A stretch of 64,000 nucleotides of DNA from Tenrec ecaudatus (GCF_050624435.1 NC_134536.1:8994758-9058757); one strand, 5' to 3'. Shown: positions 1 to 12,306, numbered from the stretch's first letter. A program made the numbers and translations. The notes: a model not told the origin generated them from the sequence alone.

Positions 1-578
1 ACAAATGAGTTCCCAAATGTTCAGCAGGGTGTCCTTGTGTAAAGCCTATTATGTAGGCGTGCCAAGAGTAGTCCGGGAGGGGTTTCTAATCTAACTGGAC
101 TGCATAAATGTCAACAGTTATTACCTGCAGGAGATAAGGGCACCAGAAGAATGTGCAGAATGCTGCAGAACCTCCCCGGCATCCGGAAAACCGGCGGCAG
201 ACACAATCACAGCAACGCGCCACGTTTTCATAAGCAGTCTGGCGAGAGAAATGGAAATCAGCCGGCTCGGGAAGACTTAATTAGACTGCAGGTTCATTGA
301 CTAGTTATGCTTTCTTATCATTTAGGGGGAAAAATAGCCTAGTAGGTAGTGGTCTTTACTTTCTCAGCTTTAAGGAGAACATCATCCCACCCCTGTCACT
401 GCTCTGCCCTCTTTGCAGCCCTGTGTCCCCAAGAGGGTCATTATGTTTCCGTTTGTGGTTGGTCTTTTAGCATCGAGTTCCCAAAGCGACACCAATTAGG
501 ACTCCCCAAGTCCCCTGAGTTTTGAAGGCCTCCTTCTGGGTTCTGGTTTTCTTAAAAATGGGAAGATGATAAAACAAA

Positions 579-608
579 TAGATAGATGGATGGATGGATG
601 GATGGATG

Positions 609-653
<45 letters not shown>
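579..653. repeat. Tetranucleotide microsatellite (GGAT)n/(GATA)n
   Basis: A run of GGAT units passes directly into a run of GATA units with few interruptions. It is a compound tetranucleotide array, likely polymorphic in length. Confidence 0.95.
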
Positions 654-1449
654 GAAGATAACCAGACCCCACGTCGATATTTCAGAGTCTGCAGCGGGTA
701 GGGCGGGTCAGAACCCTACAAGCAGGTTCAATCGTTCATTTCCGTGTGCGGAGTAGACAACGCACCTCTCTAAACAGCATGGGACCTGAGAGAGGAAGTG
801 AGGCAGTCTCCTGGTTCCGTGCAAAAGACTGCTTCTCTTCTCAGCCCATTGGGCAAAACTGTGGAGGCGAGTCAAGATGCTTTCCGCTGATACCATTTTT
901 GGATGCCCAGGTCCAATTGTGTTCTGAAAATATTGGCGGGGAAAGCTGTTCTAGAGCCTCTCCATGCGTCATGCAGAGAAAAGAAGCGCTTCTCATTTTG
1001 GAAGCTGTTTCTTACGAGCTCCTCTCCAAAGCGCAGAGGGGGATGGGCCCGGGGGAAGTACCTGCGCCTCGAATCCGGACACCTGTCCTCTGGCCCCAGT
1101 GGAAGGAAAGCCCCGTATTCTCACTAGGCCCTTGGGTGCCAGCAATGAGGAAGTGACATCATGCGGCTGAGACTAGAAGGCAGTGAGAGAGGGAGCTAGC
1201 GCCACGCGGCCAAGCGTCCCAGGCAGGAAAAACTACAGCTGCTGACGCGCCAAGGCTGGAGCGTGTCCGTGACCAGATGTGTGGAAACCTCCTCACTATC
1301 AAACCAGGAGGGCTGCACTTCAAACGACAGCAAACGTGGTTGGAATTGCTCCCTGACTCATTTGTGCCCGGATGAGGACTCACTATAGATTTGCTAACCT
1401 GGCAAGATTTAAAATATCTATTATCTATTGTTTTATACCTTCCACCAGC

Positions 1450-1450
<1 letters not shown>

Positions 1451-1484
<34 letters not shown>
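1451..1484. repeat. (TG)n dinucleotide microsatellite
   Basis: About 17 perfect TG units. Read on the minus strand it gives an artefactual His-Thr repeat in a spurious open frame. Confidence 0.95.
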
Positions 1485-1485
<1 letters not shown>

Positions 1486-2149
1486 TGGATGACGGATGGG
1501 CACAAAGGACACACTCAGATCAGTGAGATAGAATGGAATTTGTAGGGTGGAGCTGGGGAGGGAGGCGGAGGAGGGGAAGAAACCTCTTTTACAAGGGAGA
1601 GAACCACCTGGTGTGTGCCCTTTACCCTTTGCCCTTCCCCCTCTTCAGGCCCTGGACAGAGATAGGATGCTAGAGGCATTTATCTTGCAAGTCACCTGGT
1701 GACAGGCATGAGGACAAAAGTCATATGCAAAGGATTGCTAACCAGCAAGCTAGAAGCAACGTGGTTTCCTGGTGGCCCCTGGCAGTTGCCCTTTCCTACT
1801 GAGCTATTAATCCACAGACTCCCCGTGGTGGACAGAAAAGAACCGGCTTCCTGCTAGCCCCCTCCTGCCCTAGAAAGCGCAAGTGAAGGCAGGCAGAAAG
1901 GCAGCGCCTGAATCAAAACTGGCTTGTTGGACTTGACCGGAAAGGAAGCACCATGGATGGAGAATCTGATTCCCGGGCTTCCATTTCCAAGAACTTGTGG
2001 GAATGGTCATTTGTGTTGGGCGCTGCATGGCCAGGTCTCTGACAAGGATCCAGCTATGGACTCCAGGCTTCGATCTTAGGATCTCTCTGTAGGCGGAAAT
2101 GAAATGATTCAGATGCACAATGCTCCCATGGTCCTTCAGGCGTCTACAT

Positions 2150-2300
2150 TTAGAGGGGCCCCACTGGCACAGCAGTTATGCGCTCAGCTGCTGAAGGAGA
2201 AGTTGTTGGTTCACATCCTTCCTCTCAATGGCTCCGCTAGAAAAAGATTGACTCTCAGCTCAGAAACCTACAGGGCAGCTGTATTCCTTCAAATGGGGCC
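2150..2300 (+). repeat. Diverged AfroSINE-like fragment (weak)
   Basis: Contains GGCACAGCAGTTATGCGCTC followed by a 'gctgctga' and a 'ctccgctagaaaaag' block in the order seen in AfroSINE (tRNA-like head, then the 'ctgctccatgggagaaag' region). Divergence is high and the 3' part is unclear, so this may be a related tRNA-derived SINE. Confidence 0.4.
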
Positions 2301-2907
2301 ACTGCTTGTGTTCAGAGGCACTGCGGGGGGGGGGGGGGTCCGTGGTGGGAGTGCAGGCTTCCATGCAGGAGACCCTGGCTTGATGCCTTCTGGGTTTACC
2401 ATTTTCCTAGGAGCAAACCATTCTACAGTCGTCCTTTAACCTTGCCTACCACGAAAGCCGTGGTGCCATGTGTCAGGGATCCAAAATGGGGGTTCCACCA
2501 GTTGTTGGGTAGGTCTATTCCAACTAAGCCTTCTGGCACTGGAGAAATCACAACAGGGGGCACTTAGGGACCTACCTGGCCCACTGTGAGGCCACCCTGA
2601 GCTATAAGTCCATAAATAACTTGACCTCCATTCAACTTCTAACATCCAGGCCTCATCCAAAGCCACCCATCCAGCTCTCTGTAGAAGACTGCGTGACTCT
2701 GAAGTCGAGCAGGGTTCATAGAACTTCTAGACAGAGATGGACCAGGAAGAAAGGTCTGGGGATCTTCTTCCAAAAATCAGCCAAGGAATACCCCTATGGG
2801 TAACAATAGTTCAATCTGCAACCAGTCATGGGGATCACACAGAATTGGGAAGCATGGAAACCCCAGGATGTGGGAGGACAGTGAACTTGAAGTCAGCTAT
2901 CAATAGC
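2300..2907. other. Non-coding stretch, no feature recognised
   Basis: Contains a G-homopolymer near 2326-2338 and otherwise unremarkable sequence. No gene or confident repeat identified. Confidence 0.4.
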
Positions 2908-3669
2908 AATAAATTGAGCTCCCCACATGGAAGAAGCACACCAGCCTGTGTGATCACAAGGTGTCAACAAGATCAGGTATCAGGCATCAAAGACCCAGAA
3001 CAAAAAATCATATCAATGTGAATGGGGCAAGGAATGCTCAGTGCAAACCCAAAGCCAATTTGTAGACAATTGGACATCCCTTTACATAAGGGTTGTGGGA
3101 GGACACGGACCAGTCAGGGGCTGTATAGCACCAATGAAACATACAGCTTTCCTCTAATTCTTTAATGCTCCCTCCCCCCACTATCATGACCCTAACTCTA
3201 ATTTATAAATCTGGCTAGATCAGAGCATGTCCATGAGTACAGATAAGAGCTGGAAACACAGGGACTTCAGGACAGATAAAGCCATCAGGACCAATATTGA
3301 GAGTGGTGATACCAGGAAGGTAAGGGGAAGGTGGGTGGAGAAAGGGGAAACCAATCACCTATAACTCTCTCCCAGGGAGATAGACAATAGAAAAGTGGAC
3401 AAAGGGAGACATCGGTCATTGTAAGACATGGAAAAACAGTAATAATTTATAAACTATCAAGGGTTCATGAGGGAGGGAGGGTGGGGGATGGAGGGGAAAA
3501 AAGTAAGGAACTGATACCAAGGGCTTAAGTAGAAAGAAAATGTTTTGAAAATTAGGATAGCAACAAATGTACAAATGTGCTTGACACCATGGATGTGGAT
3601 GGATGGATTGTGATAAGAGTTGTACGAGCCCCCAACAAAATGATTTATTAAATAAATAAATCGAGCTCC
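2908..3669 (+). mobile_element. 5'-truncated L1-type 3' end with 15-bp TSD
   Basis: The insertion body is about 2923-3654 and is flanked by direct repeats AATAAATTGAGCTCC (2908-2922) and AATAAATCGAGCTCC (3655-3669), identical except for one base. The body is the 3'-terminal part of the family seen at full local length at 22.7-25.3 kb. It ends in a conserved block (about 3560-3650: 'acaaatgtgcttga', 'gagttgtacgagcccc') followed by an A-rich tail. Tail, 5' truncation and TSD length indicate target-primed reverse transcription by L1 machinery. No ORF2 sequence is present, so assignment as an L1 3'UTR is by inference. Confidence 0.8.
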
Positions 3670-4072
3670 ATTGTTCAATGTGGTCTGGGTGTTGCAAACA
3701 GAGCGTGTATTTATAGAGACTGTTAAGTCCTTTCGTTTTAAAAATTGCCTTTGTGTAACTTTCCACAAATGACAGCCTTGAGAATGAAAGTCATTCTTGT
3801 TCTCAAAAGTCCTTCCTACAAATGGCAGGGTAGCCCCTGGAGCCCTGAAAACCCTAGGTGGTACACAATCAACTCAAAACGATTTATGCTCTGTGAAAAA
3901 GTCCCTTCTACTGTGCATTGTTTGCTAGGAGAATTCAAACCACATCAAATGCCAGTTCCAATGCAGTCTAATTAGGAAGTTTATTTGCTAAGAAGAGAAA
4001 AAAAAACTGAAGTCGAAAATCTATCACAAATGATGGTAGACCTTGGGCTATAGACATCTTTAAATGGCACTG
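3670..4072. other. Non-coding stretch, no feature recognised
   Basis: AT-rich sequence with no supported gene or confident repeat. Confidence 0.4.
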
Positions 4073-5700
4073 TTATTAGGTGCTGTCAACTTGGCGCTAA
4101 CTTATCAGCACAACACAATAATTCACTGTCCAGTCTTGGGCCATCCATGGCAAAAAAAAAAAAAAAGACAAGGGGACCACATCTGACCTCTGACTTCACT
4201 AATGCCACGAGACCAAGTTCAGACAAGCCTCCACCCTCCATCCTTCTTTTCTATTTTGACACCCACTGTTTCGCCCATCACACTCTACAATGGCCACCCA
4301 GAACTCAGATCAAATCCACAGTTAACTTAGGAAAGTTAACAGGCCCCCACAAGTCGGGTCCAGTAAACAGTCAGGTGACAGTCACTGGTCCACAGCAGTG
4401 CCTGCCCTCAGCCAGCAGCCGCGTGTCCCTCTCTGGTCCTCAGCCTGTCAGCCATGTGGTCCTTTGGCCTGTGCCTCCGTGGACTGGGAAGTCAACCCGC
4501 TGCTCCACCTCATGGTCTTGTACGCAGTGTTCCTCTGGTCTGCCTCATGGTCTTGCTTCGGCCTCTGGTCTCGACCTGGTTTCAGTGCCACGGCCAGGGT
4601 GCCTCTGGTCTCGACCTCCACAGCTCAGACAGAGATCTTGAATGTGTTCCATGGTCCTAGGGTCTCTGTTTCTCAGATGGCTCTTCTACGAAGAGCAATA
4701 GCTTTGATGGAGGTGTGCTTTTTGGGTTTGTTTGTTTTTGTTTTTGTCTTTCAGTAGACCATAGCCTGGAGGAAACCAAGGGTGGAGGCTTGGTCCACAC
4801 CCTCTACGAAGGTGGAGACTCAATACATCCTACCTTAAGTCTCTAACAGAAAACTTTCTCCAAAGGAAATTTGAGGATTAAAGTCACTCTCCTAACCGCA
4901 GGCATGGGGGCGAGAATTTGCGAGACTTCGCAGAAGCAGTCACGGCCAGACAGGCCGCGTTAAAGGAATACGTCGTACTCGCGGTCTCTCCGATCGAGTC
5001 CGTTGTTGCAGACACTGCGTCTGTCCCTTGACCCCTTTGAGGGTCTTCTTTCCCTCTTTGCTAAGCATGCTGTCCGTATCCAGGAAGTGATCCTTCCTAA
5101 GAATATGACCAAAGAGCTTCAGAAGACGTCTTCCCATCCTTGCTTCTAAGGAGCGCTCTGACTGTACTTCTTCCAAGACAGACGGTGTTTGTTCTTCTGA
5201 CAGTCGGCGGTATAATCAGTGTTCGTCCCCCACACCCTAGTTCAGAGGCATGAATCCTTCAGCCTTCTTTACCCAGTCTCCAGCTCTCGTGCGCACACAA
5301 CGCTGCTGAAAATGCGCCCCAGTCCTGAGGGACAGCAGATTTGCCCGGTGCGATGCACTGTTTATTTCTTGAATGCTGCTCGCATGGGCACTGATTGTGG
5401 ATCTGAGTACAATGAAATTCCGGACAGCCATCTTTTCTTTGTTTGCCTTGAGGGCATTTATCGGTCCTGTGTGAAGATCTGGGTCTTCTTTATGTTGGGG
5501 TGTCATCCACACTGAAGGGCTGCCGTCTTTGATCCTCATGAGTGCCTCGAGATTTCATCACTTTGCACAGCAAGGGCATGTCACCGGTATATCGTAGGTG
5601 ACTGATGCGTCTTCCGCCAAGCCCGATGCCCCACTCTTCTTCAGGCAGTCCAGCTTCTCAGATTATTGGCTCATCATATAGATAAACCTAGCCTTTTCAT
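4073..5700 (-). mobile_element. Decayed RTE/BovB-type LINE, antisense, interrupted
   Basis: On the plus strand it starts with the antisense 3' terminus of the RTE family (4073-4147) and resumes at about 4985. From there the order runs antisense through the endonuclease/RT-distal region to the RT core near 5690. Diagnostic antisense blocks are the 'tccttcctaagaatatgacc' region, 'cttgcttctaaggagc' and 'cttcttccaagacagac'. These match, in order, the copies at 12.6-13.5 kb and 38.1-39.4 kb. The reading frame is broken throughout, so it is a dead copy. The interrupting 4148-4984 sequence is listed separately; alternatively 4073-4147 is an independent short insertion. Confidence 0.7.
4148..4984. 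other. Unidentified insertion-like segment inside RTE copy
   Basis: Begins with an A14 run, unusually at its left edge, and then carries sequence unrelated to the flanking RTE copy. Between about 4430 and 4620 a degenerate unit (CTCTGGTC.. / CATGGTCTTG / CTCTGGTCTCGACCT) recurs several times. The open frames across it are low-complexity translations of these units. I do not recognise the family and could not define a TSD. Confidence 0.35.
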
Positions 5701-6639
5701 GGCACGTTGGACTTTGGGGACATACTTTACATCTATTTGCACTACTGACACCCTTTAAAATATTTAAATGTGGCCATATTTTCAATTGCTGCATTTAAAC
5801 AATAGGTATGAAGCATGCCAAAAGACTGGAAACGGCATGCCAACGCTAGGCTTATTGTTATTGCTGGCGTGGAGAAGTCAAGATCTAGAACATCTTGTTC
5901 AAGGATGGGTTTAACTCTGTCCTTTAACTACCCTCGCAAAGGAATGTGTAGTGCTGAAACGGGATTATTTTAAATTCCTAATTTACTCGTCTAAACCCTC
6001 GTGTTTATAAAATATCAAATCAGTTTTGGTTACGAAAACGCGAGCCTGCAGTCTGAGTGTGGGACTTATTGGCTATATGGCTTACACGTTATCTTTCAGA
6101 ATAAATGAAGGGTTACAAAACTAGGCTGTATGAACGAGTTTGTTTTATGATGATTGGAAGATAACCCACGTCTCTGTCTGCAGTAAGATCTGCCACACTG
6201 TGCTCTGGTTAGCTGCGTTTGAGAGGCAGAGTAACACGCAGGATTCGTGGCTGTAATGGTGGACAAAGCAACTGCAACTGGCATCGCAGAGAAAAGGGAA
6301 TTTACTGCTTTGCTTAACTGAGAAAGTCATGGAGCTGAGAAAGCTGGCTCCAGAGTTTGAACACCGTTCCCTGGACCCAGCTAGCTTCTTGTTCTCAAGT
6401 GCTGGGACTGCTTTCGTCCACATTACCTAGTCGACAACCTGGAGCTCGCTGTGTGTGATTTCTTGGTTTCTTCAAGCGGATAGCCTAAGGACTCCAAGTC
6501 CACTTTTGGTCTAAATTTCACAACAGTTTAAAAAAAATAATCCCAGGATCAAGTGTCATGGAGGATGTAAGGATCACAGTGGACAGGCGGATTCCAAGTC
6601 TGGATCACACGCCCACACTGAGAGCCAGGGTCCAACTTA
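5701..6639. other. Non-coding stretch, no feature recognised
   Basis: No supported gene, RNA or confident repeat. The sequence between 6540 and 6640 may be the degraded 3' part of the adjacent RTE copy. Confidence 0.4.
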
Positions 6640-7460
6640 GCCCACAAGACGGGCTTGAGCCAAGCACATCTTAGTCCTCAAAGTAACATCTTTGCCTTTC
6701 AATACTCGGAAGAGGTCTTGTGCAGGAGATTTACCTAATGAAATTCGTCTTTTGATCTCTTGACTGCTGCTTCCATGAGCACGGTATTGTGGATCCAAGA
6801 AAGACACAATTCCCGTAAACTTCAACCCTTTCTCCGTTTGTCATGTTATTTGCCTGTGGGTCCCGTGTGAGGATTTTGGTCTTCTTTCCTTGAGCTGTAA
6901 GCCCGACGGAAGCATGCCACCCTGGCGCTTCATTAGCAAGTGCTTCAATTCCTCTGCGCTTCCAGCAAGCAAGTTTGCATCAGCTGCATATTGCAGGTCG
7001 TTAATCCTCCAATCCTGATGTCACACTCTTCTTCGTGTAGACCAGTGTCTCTGATGATTTGCTCAGCACAGGTTGAATCATCACGGTCAGAGGATACAAC
7101 TCGGACGCACACCTTTTCTGATTCTAACCCATGCAGTGTGCCCTTGGTGGAGACCATCCAACAGTGGGGGCAGCAGGACACTGACAGGGAGCTGCCAGAG
7201 GTTCAGGCCTGATTCAGAAGAGGACATGGAGCAAGGAATATCATTGCCGATGTCAGATGGATCTTGACTGAAAACAGAAAAGTGTCTTACTTGTTTTATT
7301 GACTCTGCCAAGGCATTCGACCGGGTGGACCATAACAAACTGGGGATGCTCCTGAGAAGAATGGACATTCCAGAACACTTCATTGTGCTCCCGTGGAACT
7401 TGCCCATGGACCAGGAGGCAGTTGTTCGACTGGAACAAGAGGATAGGGCCTGCTTTGGAA
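6640..7460 (-). mobile_element. RTE/BovB-type LINE fragment with inverted 5' segment
   Basis: Two RTE pieces in opposite orientation meet near 7150-7156. The left piece (6640-7150) is antisense and covers the RT region from the 'GTGTGCGTC' block downstream; translated on the minus strand it shows CAEQIIRDTGLHEEE and RIGG. The right piece (7156 to about 7450) is sense and covers the part just upstream, including IDSAKAFDRVDHNK (an RT core motif) and PEHFIVL. In family order the right piece ends where the left begins ('gaacaagaggata' against 'caagggcacactgc'), so this is one element whose 5' part is inverted. All frames are broken. Confidence 0.75.
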
Positions 7461-7899
7461 GGATGGTGCAGGAGGTAAAGCAGGGGGTATTGTACAGTAA
7501 AACCTGCAAAAGCTGGACCAGGGTAAAGGCAGAAACCTGTCAGAGAAGGAAAACCACCTATTTTCACTAAAACACGTGCTAGAAGGTGTAAGCCTGCACC
7601 CCGTCAGCGGCAGAGAGCTTGTGAGGAAGTCCTAGTGAGTTCCGGAGCTCACCGTTTTCATTGAATATCCAACCTCTGTAATCAACCACATTGTGCATTT
7701 TGTCCCGTCTATTCCTTATTAGAGTGTCAATTCTTTGAGAGAAAGACATGTATTTATGTTTCATTTGTGGCCACCAGAACCCTCCGCTTTGCCTAGGATT
7801 CAGCGGCATCCATTGGGTCATCGTTAATTGAGGAAACAGTGGTTGATACTAGGAAGTCCTGCCCAGGTGAGTGCTGCAAGTATGTTAGATCCCACCCAC
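7461..7899. other. Non-coding stretch, no feature recognised
   Basis: Short accidental open frames only; no repeat confidently assigned. Confidence 0.4.
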
Positions 7900-8035
7900 T
7901 GGACCCACTGCCATCCGGTCGGTTCCGGCTCATCATGACCTACATAGGATTTCCAAGACTGTACATCTGTCCTGAGACAGACAGCCTCCCCTTTCTCCAA
8001 AGGCTGACCCTGCAGTTAGCAGCCGGCCCTCAGAC
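7900..8035 (-). repeat. AfroSINE-like fragment, antisense, diverged
   Basis: Reads antisense with the AfroSINE block order: 'actgccatccggtcggttcc', a degenerate tail block, 'cctttctccaaaggctg' and 'gcagttagcagcc' (the antisense tRNA-like A-box side). Strongly mutated relative to the copies at 17.3 or 28.1 kb. Confidence 0.55.
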
Positions 8036-10013
8036 AGATCCTAGGACAAGGCTTAGTTCCGCTACCTCCAACACACCTGGTTCTTGTTCACAGCGACTGT
8101 GTAGGATCTTGGCATGACCTAGCATATATTTTACGAACTACAGGATTCCCTTACAGATTCATGAAGTTAGCATTCCCCATGTCCAGAATAGAAGTAAATA
8201 CACCCATATCTACGCTCGTGAGGATGGCCCAGGGCCAGGCAGTGTTTCCTTCTGTGTGCACAGGATCGCCGTGTACAATAACGTATCTGCCCTTAGTTGT
8301 GGAATGAAGACACCGGGACAACAACAAAATTTTCCAAACAGAAAATCATATTAGGGAATGACCTTGCAAGTTACCCATTGTAAGAGTTGCTGTCACTTGT
8401 CGCCTCTGGCTGTGATCCGTGATGACCTTACGAGCCTCAGATGAAACGTTCGCCCGGCACTGCATCGTCCCCATGATGACCCCAACGTGGTAACGATTTA
8501 CTTTAAGAGGGAAGAACTTGACACTCGCCAGAGTACCAGAACGTCAGTCATCTCCGCTTTTGTTTGTTTGTTTGTTCTGAGTGTTTGAGATCTGTTCTTT
8601 CAAGCTGAATTATTTCTCAAAGTGCTTTCGGGTTTTCTTCCAGGATACCAGGCGACACAAAGCTAGCCTCTGAGCTCAGCGAAGACAAGTGCCAACCTCC
8701 TTGCCTTGAAAAGATCTAACAGCTAAGGTGCTCAAAAAGGTGTTTTCTCCATGGTCCGGTCCTCTCTTGGACTGTCTATTCCAGAGCCCTGGGGAGATGC
8801 AACACCAATGTCCACGTAGAGTCAGCGCTTGGCTGGACGACATGATGTAGAGGCCTGGGAATCCTGGAGGCTTTCTGTTGTGGAGTTTTATAGTGTCACT
8901 CTCTAGAAAGCTCCTCAGCTGGACACTCACTAATCTAGCGTGGACTTCCAACAGGCAAACTCAACCTTCTCAAAGCCTCCAAAGCAACTATATTATGGGA
9001 ATAAGGAGCGATTGAAACAGTTTAAGCTATTGCTCAGTGCATGCAACCTGAAAGTCATCGACAACAAGGCTTTCTGAAAGAAGAAGTCACACTCACGGAA
9101 GACACCGCTGTGCTGTTAGGGACCTACCGATGGGGGTAGTGTCCATCTATTCATTCATTGGCTGCCACCCAAACTACAGAGGACATTTCAGGCACTCTGT
9201 ACAGAAAACAAGACAACGGCCTCTGTCCTTCCCCCGTGGTTCCTTGGTGGACTTGTCGGTCAGTTCCTGCTAATAATTACCTAGGCTCCTACACTTCGAA
9301 CTTGACATTTTTACAACTTCTGTTAATATTAGACATAGAAACGATTGCATAGCTCACTGCACAAGAACTGCGTGCCCCGTATTGAAGAGTCGCCTTTACC
9401 TGGATCCATGCACATGCCTTCGATCCATACAGAACCAGAATGTGACCCAGACGTGGCCATCAAAGTGCTAGCAGGGACACAGGCAGGCCATTCTCCTGAC
9501 AGCTTGCTTTCCTCCCTGGGATTGTCGGTTGACGATGGCTTATTCCCTTCCTGTTCTGCTGTCTGAAGGAGGTGGAGGACACGAGGTACCCTCCTGTTGC
9601 ACCCAGAGGAGGTGCACTCTGTTCTTTGGCCTCCTTGTCTCACTCTGCTGCCCCCTAGTTATCTGTGCACATCGGAACCCTAGGCCTCACTGGGTTTTCT
9701 TTTTGGGTTAATTGTTCATTGACCACTGTCCCACTTGGGACAGTAGAACTGAATATGAGAGAAGAATCAGCTTCCTTCCAACCTCCACAAATGCACAGGT
9801 TCTCTTAGCTGTGGCACCAGTACCTTGATCTCAATAGTCTCCATGGTTGCACTGAGCCAGGAGGAGATGGCCACAGATGATCAACATCAATGATGTTGTA
9901 GCCCACGCAATATCCCAGGATGTACTCCTGTGGGGGAGTGGGCAGAGGTGGGCAGAGTGAGCCAAACCTCCCTCCCTTGCAGAATAACTGTGTTTTTCTA
10001 ACAGTAGTCAATG
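8036..10013. other. Non-coding stretch, about 2 kb, no feature recognised
   Basis: No splice-bounded exon, RNA gene or repeat family recognised by eye. Open frames are under about 105 codons and overlap on both strands. Confidence 0.45.
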
Positions 10014-10018
10014 AAGGA

Positions 10019-12306
10019 TGTGGTAGTTACATAATCTGGTGTCAACTCGAGACTATTAAGAGTGAAGGGATGGAGTTTAGCCTGTCAATCAGGTCGCAGC
10101 TTGATGACCTCATTTGAATGTGCTATGGAGATAAATAGCTCACTGGAGGCCAAACCTATACTCACTCTCTGCTTTGTCTTCCTGCTGACAAGATACTTGG
10201 TGCTATGCTCATGGAGCCAGAGCCCTGGAGCTGGAGGATCCATATGGAGACCCACGCCAGCGCTGAGATGCTTCCACCACCACTGGATCCACAAGACTTT
10301 CCACTTACTGGCCTGTGCTCTTCCTACATTTGGCATCATTGCATGTGTTGCGTGAGTTTGAAGAGGAATTTACAGACTGGTATTAGACATATGGGCTAAT
10401 ATGGGATTTACAGATTTGATCTGGTCTAGACTGGGATGTTTTCTTAATATATAATTACTTTTTAATATACAGCTCTTTCTTTTTTTCTTAAATCATTTTA
10501 TTGGTGGCTCATACTACTCTTATCACAATCCATACATACATCAATTGTATAAAGCACATTTGTACATTCGTTATCCTCATCATTCTCAAAACATTTGCTC
10601 TCCACATAAGCCCCTGACATCAGCTCCTCATTTCCTGCCCCCTTCCTTCCCTCATGAACCCTTGATAATTTATAAATTATTATTTTGTCATATCTTACAC
10701 TGTCCAACATCTCCCTTCACCCACTTTTCTGTTGTCCGTCCCCCAGGAAGGAGTTTATATGTAGATCCCTGTATCAGTCCCCCCTTTCCACTCAACCCTC
10801 CCTCCACCCTCCCAGTATTGCCACTCTCACCACTGGTCCTGAAGGCATCATCTGTCCTGGATTCCATGTGTTTCCATTCCTATCTGTACCAGTGTGCATC
10901 CTCTGGTCTAGCCAGACTTGCAAGGTAGAATTGGGATCATGATAGTGACAGGGGTGGGGAGGGAGGAAGCATTTAGGAACTAGAGGAAAGTTATATATTT
11001 CATTGTTGCTACACTGCATCCTGACTGGCTCATCTCTTCCCCACAACCCTTCTGTAAGGGTCTGTCCAGTTGCCTACAGATGGGCTTTGGGTCCCCACTC
11101 TGCACTTCTTATTCTCAACGATATGATTTTTGTTCTTTGATGTCTGATACCTCATCCCTTCAACACCTCATGGTCATACAGGCTAGTGTGCTTCATCCAT
11201 GTGGACTTTGTTGCTTCTGAGCTAGATGGCCGCTTTTTCACCTTCAAGCCTTTAAGACCCCAGACACTATATCTTTTGGTAGCCAGGCACCATCAGCTTT
11301 CTTCGCCACACTTGCTATGCACCCATTTGTCTTTAGCGATCGTATCAGGGAGGTGAGCACACAATTATATGATTTTTTGTTCTTCTATGCCTGATCCCTG
11401 ATCCCTTCAGCATCTTGTGATCACGCGGGCTGGTGTGCATCTTCCAGGTGAACTTTGTTGCTTCTGAACTAGATGGCTGCTTGTTTACCTTCAAGCCTTT
11501 AAGACCCCAGATGCTATATCTTTTGATAGTTGGGCTCCATCAACTTTCTTCACCACATTTACTTATGCACCTGTTTTGTCTTCAGCAATTGTGTCACGAA
11601 GGTGAGCATCATGGAATGCCAATTTAATAGAACAAAGTATTCTTACATTGAGAAAGTACTTCAGTGGAGGCCCAATGTCGTGCTGCTACCTTAGTACTAA
11701 ACCTATAAATATATGGCCATAGATCTATTTCCCTATCCTCATATATAAATATATTTATATATCTACCTGCCTTTATTTAGACCTCTTTATATGCCCTTTG
11801 CCTCCTAGCTCTTCCCTCTATTTCCTTTGACTTTCCTCTTGTCCCACTATCATGCTCAGCCTTCATTTGGGTTTCAGTAACTCCTCTCGGTTACATCACT
11901 CTTGATCATGCCCTACCAGGTCTCCTACACTCTCCTCACCACCGATTTGGATCACTTGTTCCCTTGTCCTTGGGTTTGTTAACACCACATCCTTTCCCCC
12001 TACTTCCCTCTCTCCCGTGTCCCCCCGGAACTGTCGGCCCCATTGTTTTCTCCTCCAGATTATTCATCTAGCCTATTTTATTTAGACAGACCTACAGAGA
12101 TAATAACATGCACAAAAACAAGACAGAGCAAAACCAAGCAACAAAAGAAAACAAAACAACAACAAAAAGCCAATGATAAAAAAAACCACAGCAACAACAA
12201 AAAGAAAAGCTTATAGTTAGTTCAAGGACTGTTTGTTGGAAAGCTCTTTCTTATACACATAGGAGAGTCTATGAATTTGTTTCCTTAGTTATCCTGGAAT
12301 AACACA
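10019..12306 (+). mobile_element. ERVL/MLT2-like solo LTR, interrupted by an L1-type insertion
   Basis: LTR begins TGTGGTAGTTAC at 10019 and ends AACACA at 12306, flanked by perfect 5-bp duplications AAGGA (10014-10018 and 12307-12311). After removing the insertion at 10482-12241 the LTR is about 530 bp. Its ends resemble the MLT2 (ERVL) LTR class, which begins with a 'tg(t)g.tggtta' type start and 'gtgtcaactt' and ends 'tttctctag..aaccc.gactaacaca'. The TG...CA termini and 5-bp TSD are seen directly; the family assignment is from recognition. No internal retroviral coding sequence is present. Confidence 0.8.
10471..12252 (-). mobile_element. L1-type 3'UTR insertion, antisense, 11-bp TSD
   Basis: Body about 10482-12241. 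AGCTCTTTCTT occurs at 10471-10481 and 12242-12252 as TSD, both within the host LTR. A poly-T (antisense A tail) lies directly after the left TSD. The body contains two direct copies, about 247 bp apart, of a block including 'cttcaagcctttaagacccc' (11242 and 11489). The same internal duplication occurs in the copy at 22.7-25.3 kb, so it belongs to the family. About 1.76 kb, 5' truncated, non-coding. Confidence 0.85.

Larger units (their letters stand above)
1..2140. other. Intergenic stretch without a supported gene
   Basis: Apart from two microsatellites described separately, I see only non-coding sequence. Open frames are short, overlap on several strands and look accidental. No splice-bounded exon, RNA gene or clearly recognisable repeat was found by eye, although old mammalian repeats may be present below my recognition threshold. 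Confidence 0.5.

Noticed and set aside
10471..12252. CRISPR-like or regularly spaced repeat array in the 247-bp duplicated blocks
   Set aside because: There are only two long direct copies inside a transposon 3'UTR in a mammalian genome.
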